From contig CAVOZC010000018.1 of assembly GCA_963700865.1 (NCBI GenBank), forward strand, positions 124,001-188,000: DNA of 64,000 nt, in the 5' to 3' direction. The stretch is from CAVOGJ01 sp963700865 (GTDB lineage: Bacteria; Planctomycetota; Planctomycetia; Pirellulales; Pirellulaceae). Shown piece by piece: positions 16,835-27,850 of this stretch (position 1 is its first letter; every line of letters begins with the position of its first letter). A model generated the notes under the pieces. It ran no database searches and was not told the origin of the DNA. It saw only the letters and a list, made by a program, of their open reading frames with translations. Position numbers and translations under genes: made by a program.

Positions 16835-19710
16835 CCATCCGCGTGGCCTGAAGGTTCCGGCAACGTTCTGTCCGGCCGACGTTGCCGACCCGTTTGACAC
16901 GGTAGCCTGGGACCTGCGGACTGCCGCCATCAAGGACGAATCGGGCGGCGTTCTCTTCGAGCAGTCCAATTGCGAGATTCCGGCCAGCTGGAGTCAATTG
17001 GCGACAAATGTGGTGGTCAGTAAGTACTTTTACGGAGAGATTGATACGGAGGAGCGGGAACACAGCGTCCGGCAACTCATCCACCGTGTGACGCGCACCA
17101 TTGCCGACTGGGGCATCGAGGACGGTTATTTTGCGAGCCGGGAGGACGGCGAGTCATTCTACCGGGACCTCACCTGGTTGTGCCTGCATCAGCATGGCGC
17201 CTTCAATTCCCCCGTCTGGTTCAACGTGGGGCTGTACCATCAGTACGGCGTCGGGGGCACCGGCTGCAACTGGCATTGGGACACGCAGTCCGGCGAAGTT
17301 CGTCAGCCCGCGACGCCTTACGTTTATCCCCAGGCGTCGGCCTGCTTTATTCAACGGGTCGAAGACAATATGGAGGACATCATGCGGCTGGCCACGAGCG
17401 AGGCCATGCTGTTCAAATTTGGCTCGGGGACGGGCACCGATTTGTCGACCTTGCGCTCGCAGCGAGAGAAGTTGTCCGGTGGAGGTTTGCCGTCGGGTCC
17501 TTTGTCGTTCATGCGGGTCTATGACCAGATCGCGGCGGTGGTGAAATCAGGAGGCAAGACGCGCCGCGCCGCCAAGATGCAATCGCTCAAGATCTGGCAC
17601 CCGGACATTCTTGAGTTCATTGAATGCAAGCACAAGGAAGAGATGAAGGCCCACTGCCTGATTGAGAAGGGTGGTTATGAGGCCAACTTCAATGGCGAAG
17701 CCTACAGCTCCATTCTCTTCCAAAACGCCAACCTGTCCGTGCGTGTGACGGATGAGTACATGCGGGCCGTGGAAAACGATGAGCAGTGGGTGACGCATTG
17801 GGTGACCGATACGGCCCAGGATGGCCCTGTGTACGGGGCGCGGGAGTTGATGAACCGGATGGCCGAATGTGCCTGGCACTGCGGCGACCCGGGCGTGCAA
17901 TACGACACCACGATCAATCGCTGGCACACGTGTCCCGCCTCCGGAAGGATCAACGCCAGCAATCCCTGCTCGGAATATATGTTCCTGGATGATACGGCCT
18001 GCAACCTGGCCAGTATCAACTTAATGAAGTTTCGCCAATCGGATGGGCGGTTCGATATTGACCGTTTCCAGACGGCTTGCCGACTGTTCTTCGTTGCCCA
18101 AGAAATTCTCGTGGACCACGCCAGCTATCCGACCGATCGCATTGCTGCCAACAGCCATCGATTCCGTCCGCTCGGCCTGGGTTATTCCAACCTGGGAAGT
18201 CTCGTTATGTCGGAAGGTCACGCGTACGATTCAGATGCCGGTCGAGGCATCTGTGGTTCGTTGACGGCGATCATGCATGGCACGGCGAATCGGACCAGTG
18301 CGGAACTCGCCGCCGCCGTGGGGCCTTTCGAGGCGTACGAGGAAAACCGCGAGCCGTTCCTGAGAGTCATGGAAATGCATCGGGGGGCCGTCGAGGAAAT
18401 CAACGAAGCCGGGCCGGCCTATCTGAAGGAAGCCGCCCGCGAGGTTTGGGACGAGGTTCTCACCTGCGGCACGCGTGACGGTTTCCGCAATGCCCAGGCC
18501 ACCGTGCTGGCTCCCACCGGCACCATCAGTTTCATGATGGACTGCGATACGACGGGTATCGAACCCGATATTGCGCTGGTCAAGTACAAGCAACTCGCGG
18601 GAGGCGGCATGCTGAAGATCGTCAATCAGACGGTCCCACTCGCTTTGGAAAAACTCGGTTACGACAATGCCACGATTCAATCGATCCGAGATCACATCGC
18701 GGAGCACGATACGATTGAGGGAGCCGCCGATCTCAAGCCAGAGCATCTGTCCGTGTTCGACTGCGCCTTCAAGCCGCAAAGCGGCGTGCGGAGCATCGAG
18801 TGGAAAGCCCATGTGAGGATGATGGCGGCCGCTCAGCCGTTCCTTTCAGGGGCGATTTCGAAGACGGTCAATATGCCCCGCGAGTCGACGCCGGAGGATA
18901 TTGCCGAAGCCTACTTGTGGGGCTGGAAATTGGGACTGAAGGCGTTGGCCGTCTACCGCGACGGCTCCAAGCAAAGCCAGCCGCTGGCGACATCCAAGGA
19001 AGGCGACAAGGCGGAACTGGCCAAACAGGCAGCTCGTCCCCGCCGCGAACGGTTGCCCGATACGCGTCAGTCGGTGACGCACAAATTCAATGTGGCGGGC
19101 CACGAAGGCTACATCACCGTGGGGCTCTATGCCGATGGCCGACCCGGTGAGGTGTTCATCACCATGGCCAAAGAGGGGAGTACCGTGGGTGGCCTGATGG
19201 ACTGCTTCGGCACCGCCATCTCCCTCAGCCTGCAGTATGGAGTGCCACTGCAAGTCCTGGTCGACAAATTCTCCTATTCTCGGTTCGAACCAATGGGGCA
19301 CACCACAAATCCAGAAATCCGCATCGCGAAGAGCGTCGTCGACTACATCTTCCGCTGGCTGGGCATTCAGTTCCTCAAAGGGTATCGGGAAGCCCAGTTG
19401 GGAATCCCCGAAACGGACCTCTCCACCCCGCAAGGCGACGATCGGGTCACCCATGCTGGCGAGGCGCCACGCAGCGACGCCTCCCGCCACCCCGTCGCTG
19501 TCGAATGGCACCGCGCACGGGACCACCAACGGAAAAATCCACCGTCCCAAGGGCGACGGCAATCCCGACCCACTCTTCCAGCGATTACAGCGCGATTTTG
19601 CCCCTTTCCAAATCGACGCACCCCCTTGTGATAACTGTGGCTCGATCACCGTGCGCAATGGCAATTGCTACCTCTGCCACAATTGCGGAAACAGCATGGG
19701 TTGTTCGTAA
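16827..19710 (+). CDS. nrdJ: Vitamin B12-dependent ribonucleotide reductase (frameshifted)
   Basis: Class II ribonucleotide reductase, which makes deoxynucleotides using adenosylcobalamin with or without oxygen. The main frame (16827-19631) contains SACFIQRVEDNMEDI, FKFGSGTGTDLSTLRS, the active-site NASNPCSEYMFLDDTACN with its Cys and Glu, APTGTISFMMDCDTTG and the late TVGGLMDCFGTAISL. After about 19400 it becomes non-family sequence. The conserved zinc-ribbon tail CDNCGSITVRNGNCYLCHNC-x4-MGCS is found in another frame ending at 19710. One indel at about 19440-19500 therefore splits the gene. The tail cysteines re-reduce the active-site disulfide, so the main frame alone would be impaired. 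Putative NrdR boxes lie upstream and a terminator follows. Confidence 0.9.
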
Positions 19711-19759
19711 GGGATGGATGGGCCGGGAGGTGCCCCGAACCACCCACCTCATTTCCAAG

Positions 19760-19793
19760 GGCTCGCCGACCACCGGGTCGGCGAGCCTTTTTT
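19760..19793 (+). terminator. Intrinsic terminator after nrdJ
   Basis: Stem GGCTCGCCGAC (19760-19770) and GTCGGCGAGCC (19777-19787), an 11-bp perfect match with a 6-base loop, followed by six T (19788-19793). It lies 50 bases after the stop codon of the re-framed nrdJ tail, which supports 19710 as the true gene end. Confidence 0.92.
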
Positions 19794-19829
19794 GGTGGGG
19801 AGCCGCGTCGGCAGGCGAACCGCCGTTGA

Positions 19830-19973
19830 TCATGACACGCGGACCAATACCCGGCGACGATGTCGTCGTTCCGCGGCGTCCCAGGCATCCTGCCGCGCGT
19901 ACACGGTGGAGAGCATCGACAACAGGATGACCAGCCCCGCACCCAAGACCATGCCGACATGCAACCACAACAT
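19830..19973 (-). CDS. Possible small single-pass membrane protein
   Basis: A 47-residue frame starting MLWLHVGMVLGAGLVILL, one membrane helix, then a basic soluble tail (DAAERRHRRRVLVRVS). The ATG at 19973 has an AAAGGGGA site six bases upstream. The amphipathic tail and the ribosome site favour a real gene, but high GC gives many chance frames. No family recognised. Confidence 0.45.
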   Translation of the reverse strand: MLWLHVGMVLGAGLVILLSMLSTVYARQDAWDAAERRHRRRVLVRVS

Positions 19974-20168
19974 CCGATTCCCCTTTCGTGAAGACGGGTG
20001 GGCCACCGGGCCCAACCTCATCTCCCTGGGGTGCAAGCGGTATGCCAGACACGCGGCGATTAACCTAAGCTATTACCTTAAAAGAACTTACCGCATTCCC
20101 ACCGATCGACGAGGCGATCCCCGGCCGACTTGATTGTCATCAAAAAGATGGCAGGCGCGACAACCGTC

Positions 20169-20189
20169 GTGGCTGGGACTTCCAGCCAC
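20169..20189. repeat. REP-like hairpin repeat
   Basis: One copy of a 21-base palindrome with stem GTGGCTGG / CCAGCCAC and loop GACTT. Other copies lie at 27398, 27427, 29899, 37884 (inverted) and 46037. All are intergenic. Confidence 0.85.
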
Positions 20190-20353
20190 CGTCATCACAG
20201 TTCGGCCCCCAGGGTGGCGACGCTTGACCTTCCGCGGGACTTGATGCACAAGGCATGGCAACACCCGGGGCCGTAGACCCAATGGCGGATTTCAGGTCTC
20301 TTTTGCAAAAAGAGGCCTTCCCCCTTTTCTCCCACAATACCACGCCCGGCAAA

Positions 20354-22276
20354 ATGAAGCACATCATGACCCGACTGTCATCAAGACTTGCCGTCCATTC
20401 GTCCATGGCCCGGGCGGCTGAGCGTCCCTACCTTGTGCTCACATCCCTGATCTCATGCCTGCTGGCTTACTTCGTCTTGGGAGCATCGGCGGCGGATCGC
20501 CCCAATATTCTCTGGTTGACTTCGGAAGACAACAGCGTCGACTGGGTCGGCTGCTATGGTAATGCATATGCCGAGACTCCCCACCTCGACCGGTTGGCGG
20601 CCGAGGGCTTCCAGTACATGCACTGCTACGCCAACGCGCCCGTGTGTGGTCCAATGCGTAGCACTTGGATCACGGGCGTCCATGCGCTGTCGATGGGTAC
20701 GCATCCGATGCGCAGCCGCTACCCCATTCCGCATGAGACCATCAAATACTACCCCGACCTGTTGAAGCAGGCGGGGTACTTTGTTGGGAATGCAAGCAAG
20801 ACCGACTACAACATTGGCGGCCGGACAGACGGAGACGCTTGGGACACGAAAAAAGTCGATTGGGACGAGTTACAAGCACGGCAGCCGTTCTTCATGGTGA
20901 TCAACAACGGCAGCTCGCACGAATCCAGTGCTTTTGGCGATGTCAGCCACACCACTCATAGCCCGGACAAGGTGAGGCTGGCGAAATATCACCCGGATAT
21001 TCCCGACATCCGCAAGAATTACGCCCACTACCACGACCAAGTCAAGAAGATGGACGCGGCGATCGGCGGGGTGCTGGCGGATTTGGAAAAAAGCGGTCTC
21101 GCCGAGAATACCATCGTGGTCTACAACTCGGACCACGGCGGCGTGATGCCGCGGAGCAAGCGGTTTCACTACGACAGCGGCACGCATTGTCCGCTGATCA
21201 TCCGAATTCCAGAACGATTCAAACCGTTGCGGCCAGCCGAACCGGGTACCAGGATCGAAGCGTTGGTTAGCTTCATCGACATGACGAAGACCTGGCTAAG
21301 CCTGTGCGGAGCCGAGATTCCAGATTACCTGCAAGGAAAAATCTTTCTCGGCCCGAACACCGAGCCGCGAGAATACCACGTCAGTTTCAGTGGCCGCATG
21401 GACGAACGTTGTGACAACATGCGTGCGATTCGAGACAGACGGTTTCTTTATATCCGCAACTACATGCCGTACGTGCCTTGGGGCCAACACCTGATCTATC
21501 CGTGGAACATGCGTGCGATGCGGGCTTGGGAGCAGCACTACAGGGACGGCAAGACCGATGCGGTGACGGGCCGCTTTTTCGCCACGAAGCCGATGGAGGA
21601 ACTCTACGACACGTCGGCCGATCCTGACAACGTCGTGAATCTGATCCACCATCCCCAGTACGGGGAGGAAGTGTCTCGTCTTCGCCGGGCGCTCGATCAA
21701 TGGCAGCGAGAGTACTTTGACTCCGGCCTATTGCCGGAGACCGAGGTGGTAAAACGCTCGCAGGCGTGTGGCAAGACGATCTATGAAATGGTACGCGACC
21801 CGTCCCTGTATGACATAAAGTCGTTGCAAGCGGCGGCGGGGTTGGCGCTCCAGCAGAATCCCGCCAACCTGCCGACATTCTACGAACAGCTCGGCTCGGA
21901 CGATGCGGGCATCCGGTATTGGGCAACGATCGGCTGTTTCAACTTACAAGGCAAAACACCGCTTGACATGGCCTTGATCCGCGGCTGTCTCCATGACGAC
22001 TCGCACCACGTCCGCATCATGGCTGCCTGGATTCTGTATCGCGATGGCGACAAGACATCCGCACAGGCGTGCTGGAATGAACTGCTGAAGAGCGGCTCCT
22101 ACGCGTCGCTGCTGATCTTCAACATCGTCGACTGGATCGGCGAAGGGGTCGAGCCCTATGCGACTGCCATGAAAGCCTGCAGCTTCAGTCACGACGGATA
22201 CGTGGGCCGCATGCAACGCTACCTGGCAGTGACTCCGGAGAGCCAGAATCGGAAGACCGACAGACAGAAAAAGTAG
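20354..22276 (+). CDS. Sulfatase with C-terminal helical repeats
   Basis: About 640 residues from ATG 20354; ATG 20405 is an alternative that gives a more compact signal peptide (LVLTSLISCLLAYFVLGASA). The alkaline-phosphatase fold begins at DRPNILWLTSEDN. The formylglycine motif is C98-G-P-M-R, which fits the minimal C-x-P-x-R although the fourth position is usually Ser or Ala. Metal-site motifs include NSDHGGVMPRSKR. The last 150 residues look like HEAT-type repeats (CLHDDSHHVRIMAAWILY), seen in some heparan-type sulfatases. An exported enzyme removing sulfate from polysaccharides is likely. Substrate unknown. Confidence 0.9.
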   Translation: MKHIMTRLSSRLAVHSSMARAAERPYLVLTSLISCLLAYFVLGASAADRPNILWLTSEDNSVDWVGCYGNAYAETPHLDRLAAEGFQYMHCYANAPVCGPMRSTWITGVHALSMGTHPMRSRYPIPHETIKYYPDLLKQAGYFVGNASKTDYNIGGRTDGDAWDTKKVDWDELQARQPFFMVINNGSSHESSAFGDVSHTTHSPDKVRLAKYHPDIPDIRKNYAHYHDQVKKMDAAIGGVLADLEKSGLAENTIVVYNSDHGGVMPRSKRFHYDSGTHCPLIIRIPERFKPLRPAEPGTRIEALVSFIDMTKTWLSLCGAEIPDYLQGKIFLGPNTEPREYHVSFSGRMDERCDNMRAIRDRRFLYIRNYMPYVPWGQHLIYPWNMRAMRAWEQHYRDGKTDAVTGRFFATKPMEELYDTSADPDNVVNLIHHPQYGEEVSRLRRALDQWQREYFDSGLLPETEVVKRSQACGKTIYEMVRDPSLYDIKSLQAAAGLALQQNPANLPTFYEQLGSDDAGIRYWATIGCFNLQGKTPLDMALIRGCLHDDSHHVRIMAAWILYRDGDKTSAQACWNELLKSGSYASLLIFNIVDWIGEGVEPYATAMKACSFSHDGYVGRMQRYLAVTPESQNRKTDRQKK

Positions 22277-22300
22277 GTAGAACTCGGTAGCGCAGCCTTC

Positions 22301-23729
22301 TCAAGGGTGTGTGACTTCCCTACCTTCGATAATCCGAATGTGATTCTTGCTGTGAATGGTGAACCATTTTTCGTCTTCGCCCCAAAGAGGCTCGGCCAGT
22401 TGGCTCTTCCAGGCGTTTAGCTCTCCGGCCATCGACTGGACACGCTCGGGAAATTGCCCAGCCAAATTCGTCTTTTCGCTTAGATCTTCATCAAGATTGT
22501 ACAGGGCGTAACCGTAATCCTGCACGTAGATCAGTTTCCACGGCCCGTCGCCGCATGGCACTGAACCACAGCTTGTGCCAATAGAGCTTATCGTGAGGCA
22601 CACCCTCTCTGTCGCCGGTCAGATAAGGTAGCAGATCGACGCCGTCGAGCGGTCGATCGTTTGGGGGCGAGGACTCGACGCTGCCACCAGCGGCAGCGAC
22701 CGAAGTGGGCAAGATATCCATCGCGCTGACCATGCGACCATCGTCGCGGCCAGCGGGGAATCTTGCTTTCCATTGCATGATGAAGGGCACGCGGATGCCG
22801 CCCTCGAATTTGATGCCTTTGTGGCCGGCGAGCGGCAGATTGCTTGATGCGTTGTCGGTGGCACCACCGTTGTCGCTGAGGAACCAGACGAGCGTATTGT
22901 CGAGTTGTTTCGTCTTCTCCAGGTATTTAAGCACTTTGCCGATCGCGCGATCCATGGCCCAGACCATCGCGGCGTAAGTTCGACGGCGTTTGTCTGCGAT
23001 GTGCTGGAAGCGCTCGAGGTCTTCTTCTGTTGCCTGCAAAGGACCGTGAGGAGCGGTGAAGGAGAGATAGACAAAAAAAGGTTTGTCGCTTGGTTGTTCG
23101 ATGAAATGAATCGCTTTATCCCCCAGCACATCGGTCAGATAGCCGTCAAACTTGACCTGCTGGCCGTTCAACTCAATCGCTTGGTGGCTCCCGGCCTTGT
23201 CGCTCTTGTGGGCTTCGTAAAAATAGCTGCGACTTCCTTCGCGTAAGCCATAAAAAGTGTCGAATCCGCGCTGCGTGGGATATTGTTGGTCGGTATCACC
23301 CAGGTGCCACTTGCCAATTGCCGTCGTGCGATACCCGAGAGACTTTAGCCGCTGTGCCATCGTGACTTCATCGAGGTCCATGCCCTTGGGATAGGGTGGC
23401 GTGTTCGCCTCATGACCGAAGCGTTGCTGATACCGGCCAGTCATCAGTCCAGCGCGTGACGGGCTGCACACCGAAGCGGTGGTATGCCCGTCGGTAAAAC
23501 GGATGCTCGCCTCGGCCAGCCTGTCCAGAGAAGGAGACTTGATTTCTTTCGAGCCCTGGAAACCCAAGTCTTCAAATCCCAAATCATCCGCCAGAATAAG
23601 CAAGATGTTTGGTTTTGGTGCCGCGACGATTGGAGTAGCGTTCGAAACAAGTACGAATACGGCTGCGATCACGAACCGAAGAGAAAAACAAAACGGACGT
23701 CGGGGTATCATATCGTGTTTCTGTTTCAT
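22301..23729 (-). CDS. Sulfatase, type I (frameshifted)
   Basis: Start at ATG 23729 gives a signal peptide (FVIAAVFVLVSNATPIVAA) and then PKPNILLILADDLGFEDLG. The formylglycine site is C88-S-P-S-R in TASVCSPSRAGLMTGRY; IGKWHLGD, LSDNGGATD and GIRVPFIMQW follow. The frame ends early at 22491 with unrelated residues, and the correct C-terminus (DGPWKLIYVQDYGYALYNLD onward) continues in another frame to 22301. One extra base near 22551 (ATGCGGCGAC where ATGCGCGAC is expected) explains it. Arylsulfatase family, exported. It converges on the sulfatase at 20354 and diverges from the one at 23975. Confidence 0.88.
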
Positions 23730-23974
23730 GGGAGTTGTGCTACCTGGGTGGCGCCGTTTCGGGACGTCGTCCTGATCATGGCAGACGCGGTCTAGCATTA
23801 TAGACTTCCACCGGCGGCCCGTTGCCGTCCCCGGGCTTCCCTGGCCTGCCGCGGGGATCGGCGGGGATTGGGGACGAGTCGGCCGGCCGAGCTGGAACGC
23901 GGCATTGGCGTGCGCGACCGAACCAGCTATCTTTCAGCGTGCGGATCGGACCCTCTCAACGCGGACATAAAGCC

Positions 23975-25546
23975 ATGCTTGGCCTGCGTCGCCCCGTCCT
24001 TGCTTTCGCCTTTTTCTCAGTGGTCGCCGTGACGACTGGGACGCGGTTGGAGGCGGCGCCAAGGCGAAACTTTGTCTTCATCCTGGCCGACGACCTCGGC
24101 GTGCGGGATCTGTCGGGAGAGGGGAGCGCATTCTACGAAAGCCCCCGCATTGACGGGTTGGCGGAGAGCGGCGTGCGGTTCACGCAGGGTTACGCCAACT
24201 GTCAGGTCTGCAGTCCGTCACGGGCGAGCATCATGACGGGGAAGGCCCCGCCGCGGCTCGGCATCACCGATTGGATCGGGGCAACTTCGGGTGTCGCCTG
24301 GAAGCGAAACACGAAACTCCTGCCGGCACACTACAAGCACGGGTTGGATCCTGAGGAGACAACGATCGCCGAGGCGCTGTGCGCCGCCGGCTACACGACT
24401 TTCTTCGCCGGCAAGTGGCACCTGGGCACGCGGGGCTCCTGGCCACAGGATCATGGTTTCGACATCAACGTCGGCGGATGGGAAAAGGGTAGTCCGGCGG
24501 GAGGGTACTTTTCGCCATTCGAGAATCCCAACCTCGAGGACGGTCCGGCCGGCGAGTCATTGCCTCTTCGCCTCGGGCGAGAAACGGCCGAATTTATCGC
24601 CCAACACCGCTCCGAAAACTTCCTCGCGTTCTTGTCTTTCTACTCGGTACACGGCCCGATCCAGACGACCAAGGAGCGGTGGGCCAAATACCAGCAGAAG
24701 GCGGCGGCCAACCCGCATGAAGGGCCTCGCTTCATCGTTGACCGCACGCTCCCCGTGCGACAAGTTCAGGACAATCCGATCTACGCCGGGATGGTCGAAG
24801 CGATGGATGAGGCGGTCGGTATTGTCCTCGACAGGCTCGAAGAGCTCCACCTAGCGGACCACACGGTCGTCATTTTCACTTCGGACAACGGGGGCGTGTC
24901 TTCAGGTGATGCGTACTCTAGCACCAATCTGCCGTTTCGCGGCGGCAAGGGGCGCCAGTGGGAGGGGGGCATTCGCGAACCGTATTACATCCGCGTGCCA
25001 GGAATGACGAAGCCGGGTTCGATCTGCGACACGCCCGTCGTCGGCGCGGACTTTTACCCGACGATCCTCGAGCTGGCCGGCCTGCCGCTCGCGCCGCAGC
25101 AGCACGTCGACGGCGTGAGTCTTGTGCCGCTTCTACGGGGCGGCGAGATTGCGCCGCGAGACTTGTATTGGCACTACCCCCACTACGGGAACCAGGGGGG
25201 CGAGCCGTCATCGATCATCCGCTCGGGCGAATGGAAGCTGATCCACTACTACGAGGACGGGCGGGACGAGCTGTACGATGTCGCCACGGATATGAAAGAA
25301 GAAAACAATCTGGCCTCGACACAAAAGGAACGACGTGACGCGCTACGCGAGAAGCTCGATCGGTGGCTCACGAACACAGGCGCCAAGTTCCCTACAACGA
25401 ACCCGCAGTATGACGCCACGCGTGCCGCGGAGCAGCGGGAGACCATCCGGACGAGGCAGTTGCCCGCGCTCGAGCGTCAGCACGCCGACTACCTCAGCCC
25501 GGACTTCGAACCGGATCGCACATGGTGGGGAAGCTCGCCCCACTGA
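23975..25546 (+). CDS. Sulfatase, type I
   Basis: A 523-residue arylsulfatase A-type protein. The ATG at 23975 gives the signal peptide VLAFAFFSVVAVTTGTRLEA; upstream in-frame codons from 23822 are Arg/Gly-rich and rejected. The catalytic motif is C79-S-P-S-R in CQVCSPSRASIMTGK; ILADDLGVRDL supplies metal ligands, FAGKWHLGT and FTSDNGGVSSGD the rest. The C-terminal tail DATRAAEQRETIRTRQLPAL is typical of planctomycete sulfatases. Intact frame. It is divergent from the preceding sulfatase (246-base shared upstream region) and convergent with the next. The cysteine needs formylglycine conversion; no maturase is in the window. Confidence 0.93.
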   Translation: MLGLRRPVLAFAFFSVVAVTTGTRLEAAPRRNFVFILADDLGVRDLSGEGSAFYESPRIDGLAESGVRFTQGYANCQVCSPSRASIMTGKAPPRLGITDWIGATSGVAWKRNTKLLPAHYKHGLDPEETTIAEALCAAGYTTFFAGKWHLGTRGSWPQDHGFDINVGGWEKGSPAGGYFSPFENPNLEDGPAGESLPLRLGRETAEFIAQHRSENFLAFLSFYSVHGPIQTTKERWAKYQQKAAANPHEGPRFIVDRTLPVRQVQDNPIYAGMVEAMDEAVGIVLDRLEELHLADHTVVIFTSDNGGVSSGDAYSSTNLPFRGGKGRQWEGGIREPYYIRVPGMTKPGSICDTPVVGADFYPTILELAGLPLAPQQHVDGVSLVPLLRGGEIAPRDLYWHYPHYGNQGGEPSSIIRSGEWKLIHYYEDGRDELYDVATDMKEENNLASTQKERRDALREKLDRWLTNTGAKFPTTNPQYDATRAAEQRETIRTRQLPALERQHADYLSPDFEPDRTWWGSSPH

Positions 25547-25645
25547 TCGCGCGTGCCCCTTGCGAGCGCGGTCTGCGGATTCCGCGCCCGTGGGATCGTG
25601 ACATTCCACCTCGCAGCGAAGCGGTGCTGAAGTAAGGTTGCAAGC

Positions 25646-27281
25646 TCAATTCCTCGTGTCCGCGAGGTCCTTCACGAAACCGTCGAGCGTAGCTTGCCAC
25701 TTCTCGGCCATCCTCTGGACGCGGTCCGCATGCTGGGACGCAACGTCATGCGTTTCGGAGCGGTCAATCGAGAGATCATACAGCTCCCACTCCGGTCCGG
25801 GCTGTCTGTGGACGAGCTTCCACTTTCCCATGCGGAGGGCCCGATGGCCGCCGTGGCACCACCAGAGCGATTCATGCGGGACCGCACCACTTTGTGCGAA
25901 CTCGGGAAGCAGGCTCAACCCGGGTCGCGGTGGCGCGGGCTCGCCGCCCGCCGCCGTCGGCCAGGAACCGCCAGCGACGGCGAGGATCGTCGGCGCGATG
26001 TCGATGAAATGCGTCGGCGAGTGCCGCAGTTCGCCCCGGGCAGGGATTCCTCGTGGCCAGTGAGCGATGAGAGGCGACGAGATGCCACCCTCGTGGTTCC
26101 AGTGCTTGTGAAGTCGAAAAGGCGTGTTTGCCGCCGTCGCCCAACCGGGCCCCAGACAGACGTAACTCTTCGCGGAACCCAGCGGCACCGAGGGATCGTG
26201 CCCATCGCCGCGGATGATCTGCTCCGCGCTCGCACCATTGTCCGACATAAAAAGAATCAGCGTGTTTTCGTACGCCCCCATGTCCTTGAGCTGCTCGATC
26301 AGTCGGCCGATCTCTGCGTCCATACGCGTGATCATTGCCGCGTGAATGGCCATCTTCGTGGCCTGGAACGACTGCTGTGCATCGGTCAACGTATCCCAAC
26401 CCACGGCGTGTGAGACTTCGCCCGGTCCGATGCGCTTTTCGAGCTGCTTCGATTTAAGATTCCAGCTCGGTACGATTCGTTCCTCTCGCTGTGAAAGGGC
26501 ACAGTCGAGGATGCCCATGGCCTTCATGCGTTCCCAGCGCCCCTGCCGGCACGCGTCCCACCCGGCGCTGAAGTGACCCCGGTAGGCGGCGATGTCATCC
26601 CGCAGGGCGTGGAGCGGATAGTGCGGCGAGTAGAAGGCGACGTACTGGAAGAACGGCGTCGAGCCGTGTTGCTGCTCGTGCAGCTTCAAGCACTGAATCG
26701 CATGGTCGGCGATGGCGATCGTCGAGTAATAGCCTTCGTCCGTCCGGCCACCAGGAGCCTTCACCGCCACCCTCCTCCCACGACCCTGAGGCGAAGAAGC
26801 GATCCCAGTCGCAGCCGGCCTGGTGGCTGCCCCACGAGCGTTCGAAACCGCTGTCTTGCGGAGTGCCGTCGATGTGCCACTTCCCCGAGTGGTAGGAGTG
26901 GTAACCGAGCGGTTCGAGCATCCTCGGCAACAATTGAGCCCAGGCCGGACGGTCACCCAGCGTGATACCGGGCGCACGGTCGCGGCGGATGTGTTGGGCG
27001 TAGTAACCGCTCAGCAGGCAGGCGCGGGACGGCCAGCAGCGGCTGCTCGAGTAATGCTGAGTGAAACGCAGGCCACTTTCGGCGAGCGCGTCAAGCGTCG
27101 GAGTGCGGATGTCGCCGCCGTAGCACCGCGCGTCGGAGTAGCCCATGTCGTCGGCCATAATGAGCAGCACGTTCGGTTTGCCGGTGCCTGCCGCGGTGGT
27201 TTGTCTTACGGCGACACTGCATATCACGGCGAAGACAACTGCGCTCAGAAAAACGCGACATGGTGCTGTTGGCGGCTGCAT
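25646..27281 (-). CDS. Sulfatase, type I (frameshifted)
   Basis: N-terminus from ATG 27281: signal peptide MQPPTAPCRVFLSAVVFAV and then GKPNVLLIMADDMGYSD. The catalytic motif is C82-W-P-S-R in SSRCWPSRACLLSGYYAQ. The N-terminal frame runs off into unrelated residues after FFASGSWEEGG. The rest (VKAPGGRTDEGYYSTIAI, FMSDNGASAEQ, a metal-binding HWNHEGGISSPL loop, and RMGKWKLVHRQ) is in another frame ending at 25646. An extra base at about 26767 (GGTGGCGGTGAAG for GGTGGCGTGAAG) accounts for it. Exported sulfatase, fourth of the cluster. Confidence 0.87.
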
Positions 27282-27850
27282 GGTGCCTTACTTTCTGAGT
27301 ACATGGCCAGTGGATGGTCTGGGCTTCAGGGTATGCACCGCAAGTTGTGCCCGCCAGCCAATGGGTTCCGCCGGCGATGGCGTTTCCAGCCAGTTTTGTG
27401 GCTGGGGCTTCCAGCCACAGTTTCTTGTGGCTGGGGCTTCCAGCCACAGTCGTGATCACCCTACCGCTCTCAAGTATCGCGATTGTGGCTACCGTGGGAT
27501 AGGCATCCTGCCTGTCAAGCGCGTGGCGGAACGCAATCAGTGGCTACGCGCGGCCGCGTCAGCCCAACCGTCGGTCGAGCCAGGGTTGGTTTCGCGAACT
27601 TGTGTCTCCAAGTCCGAAACCCGAAGGAGTGGCCTCGGAGCCCGCACGCAGAGCGACGTCGCTCGCTCGGTCTCAGGGGGGCGCCGTTCGAACTCTTTTA
27701 GCTCACGACCTTATTCACCCACGAGCAAGCACGTGGGGGTCTTGTGAAGACGGCGATCGTGGCCAGCCAACGTAAAGCTCCGGCCGGCAAGCGGCGGGCA
27801 TCGGAGGAAGACCAAAGTCTGGCGACTTCGGCGACGACATCCACCGTCTG
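27282..27850. repeat. Repeat-rich intergenic region
   Basis: No gene is supported here. It contains two REP-like hairpins (GTGGCTGG / CCAGCCAC) at 27398-27418 and 27427-27447, nine bases apart, and one copy of the CCAAA-GTCTGGCGAC-TTCGGC half-palindrome at 27812-27833 near the end of the radical SAM gene. Several long frames cross the region but only translate repeats. Confidence 0.7.

Noticed and set aside
25646..27281. Two separate sulfatase genes
   Set aside because: The two frames hold complementary halves of one sulfatase (N-terminal catalytic motif and C-terminal part) that meet at a one-base shift.
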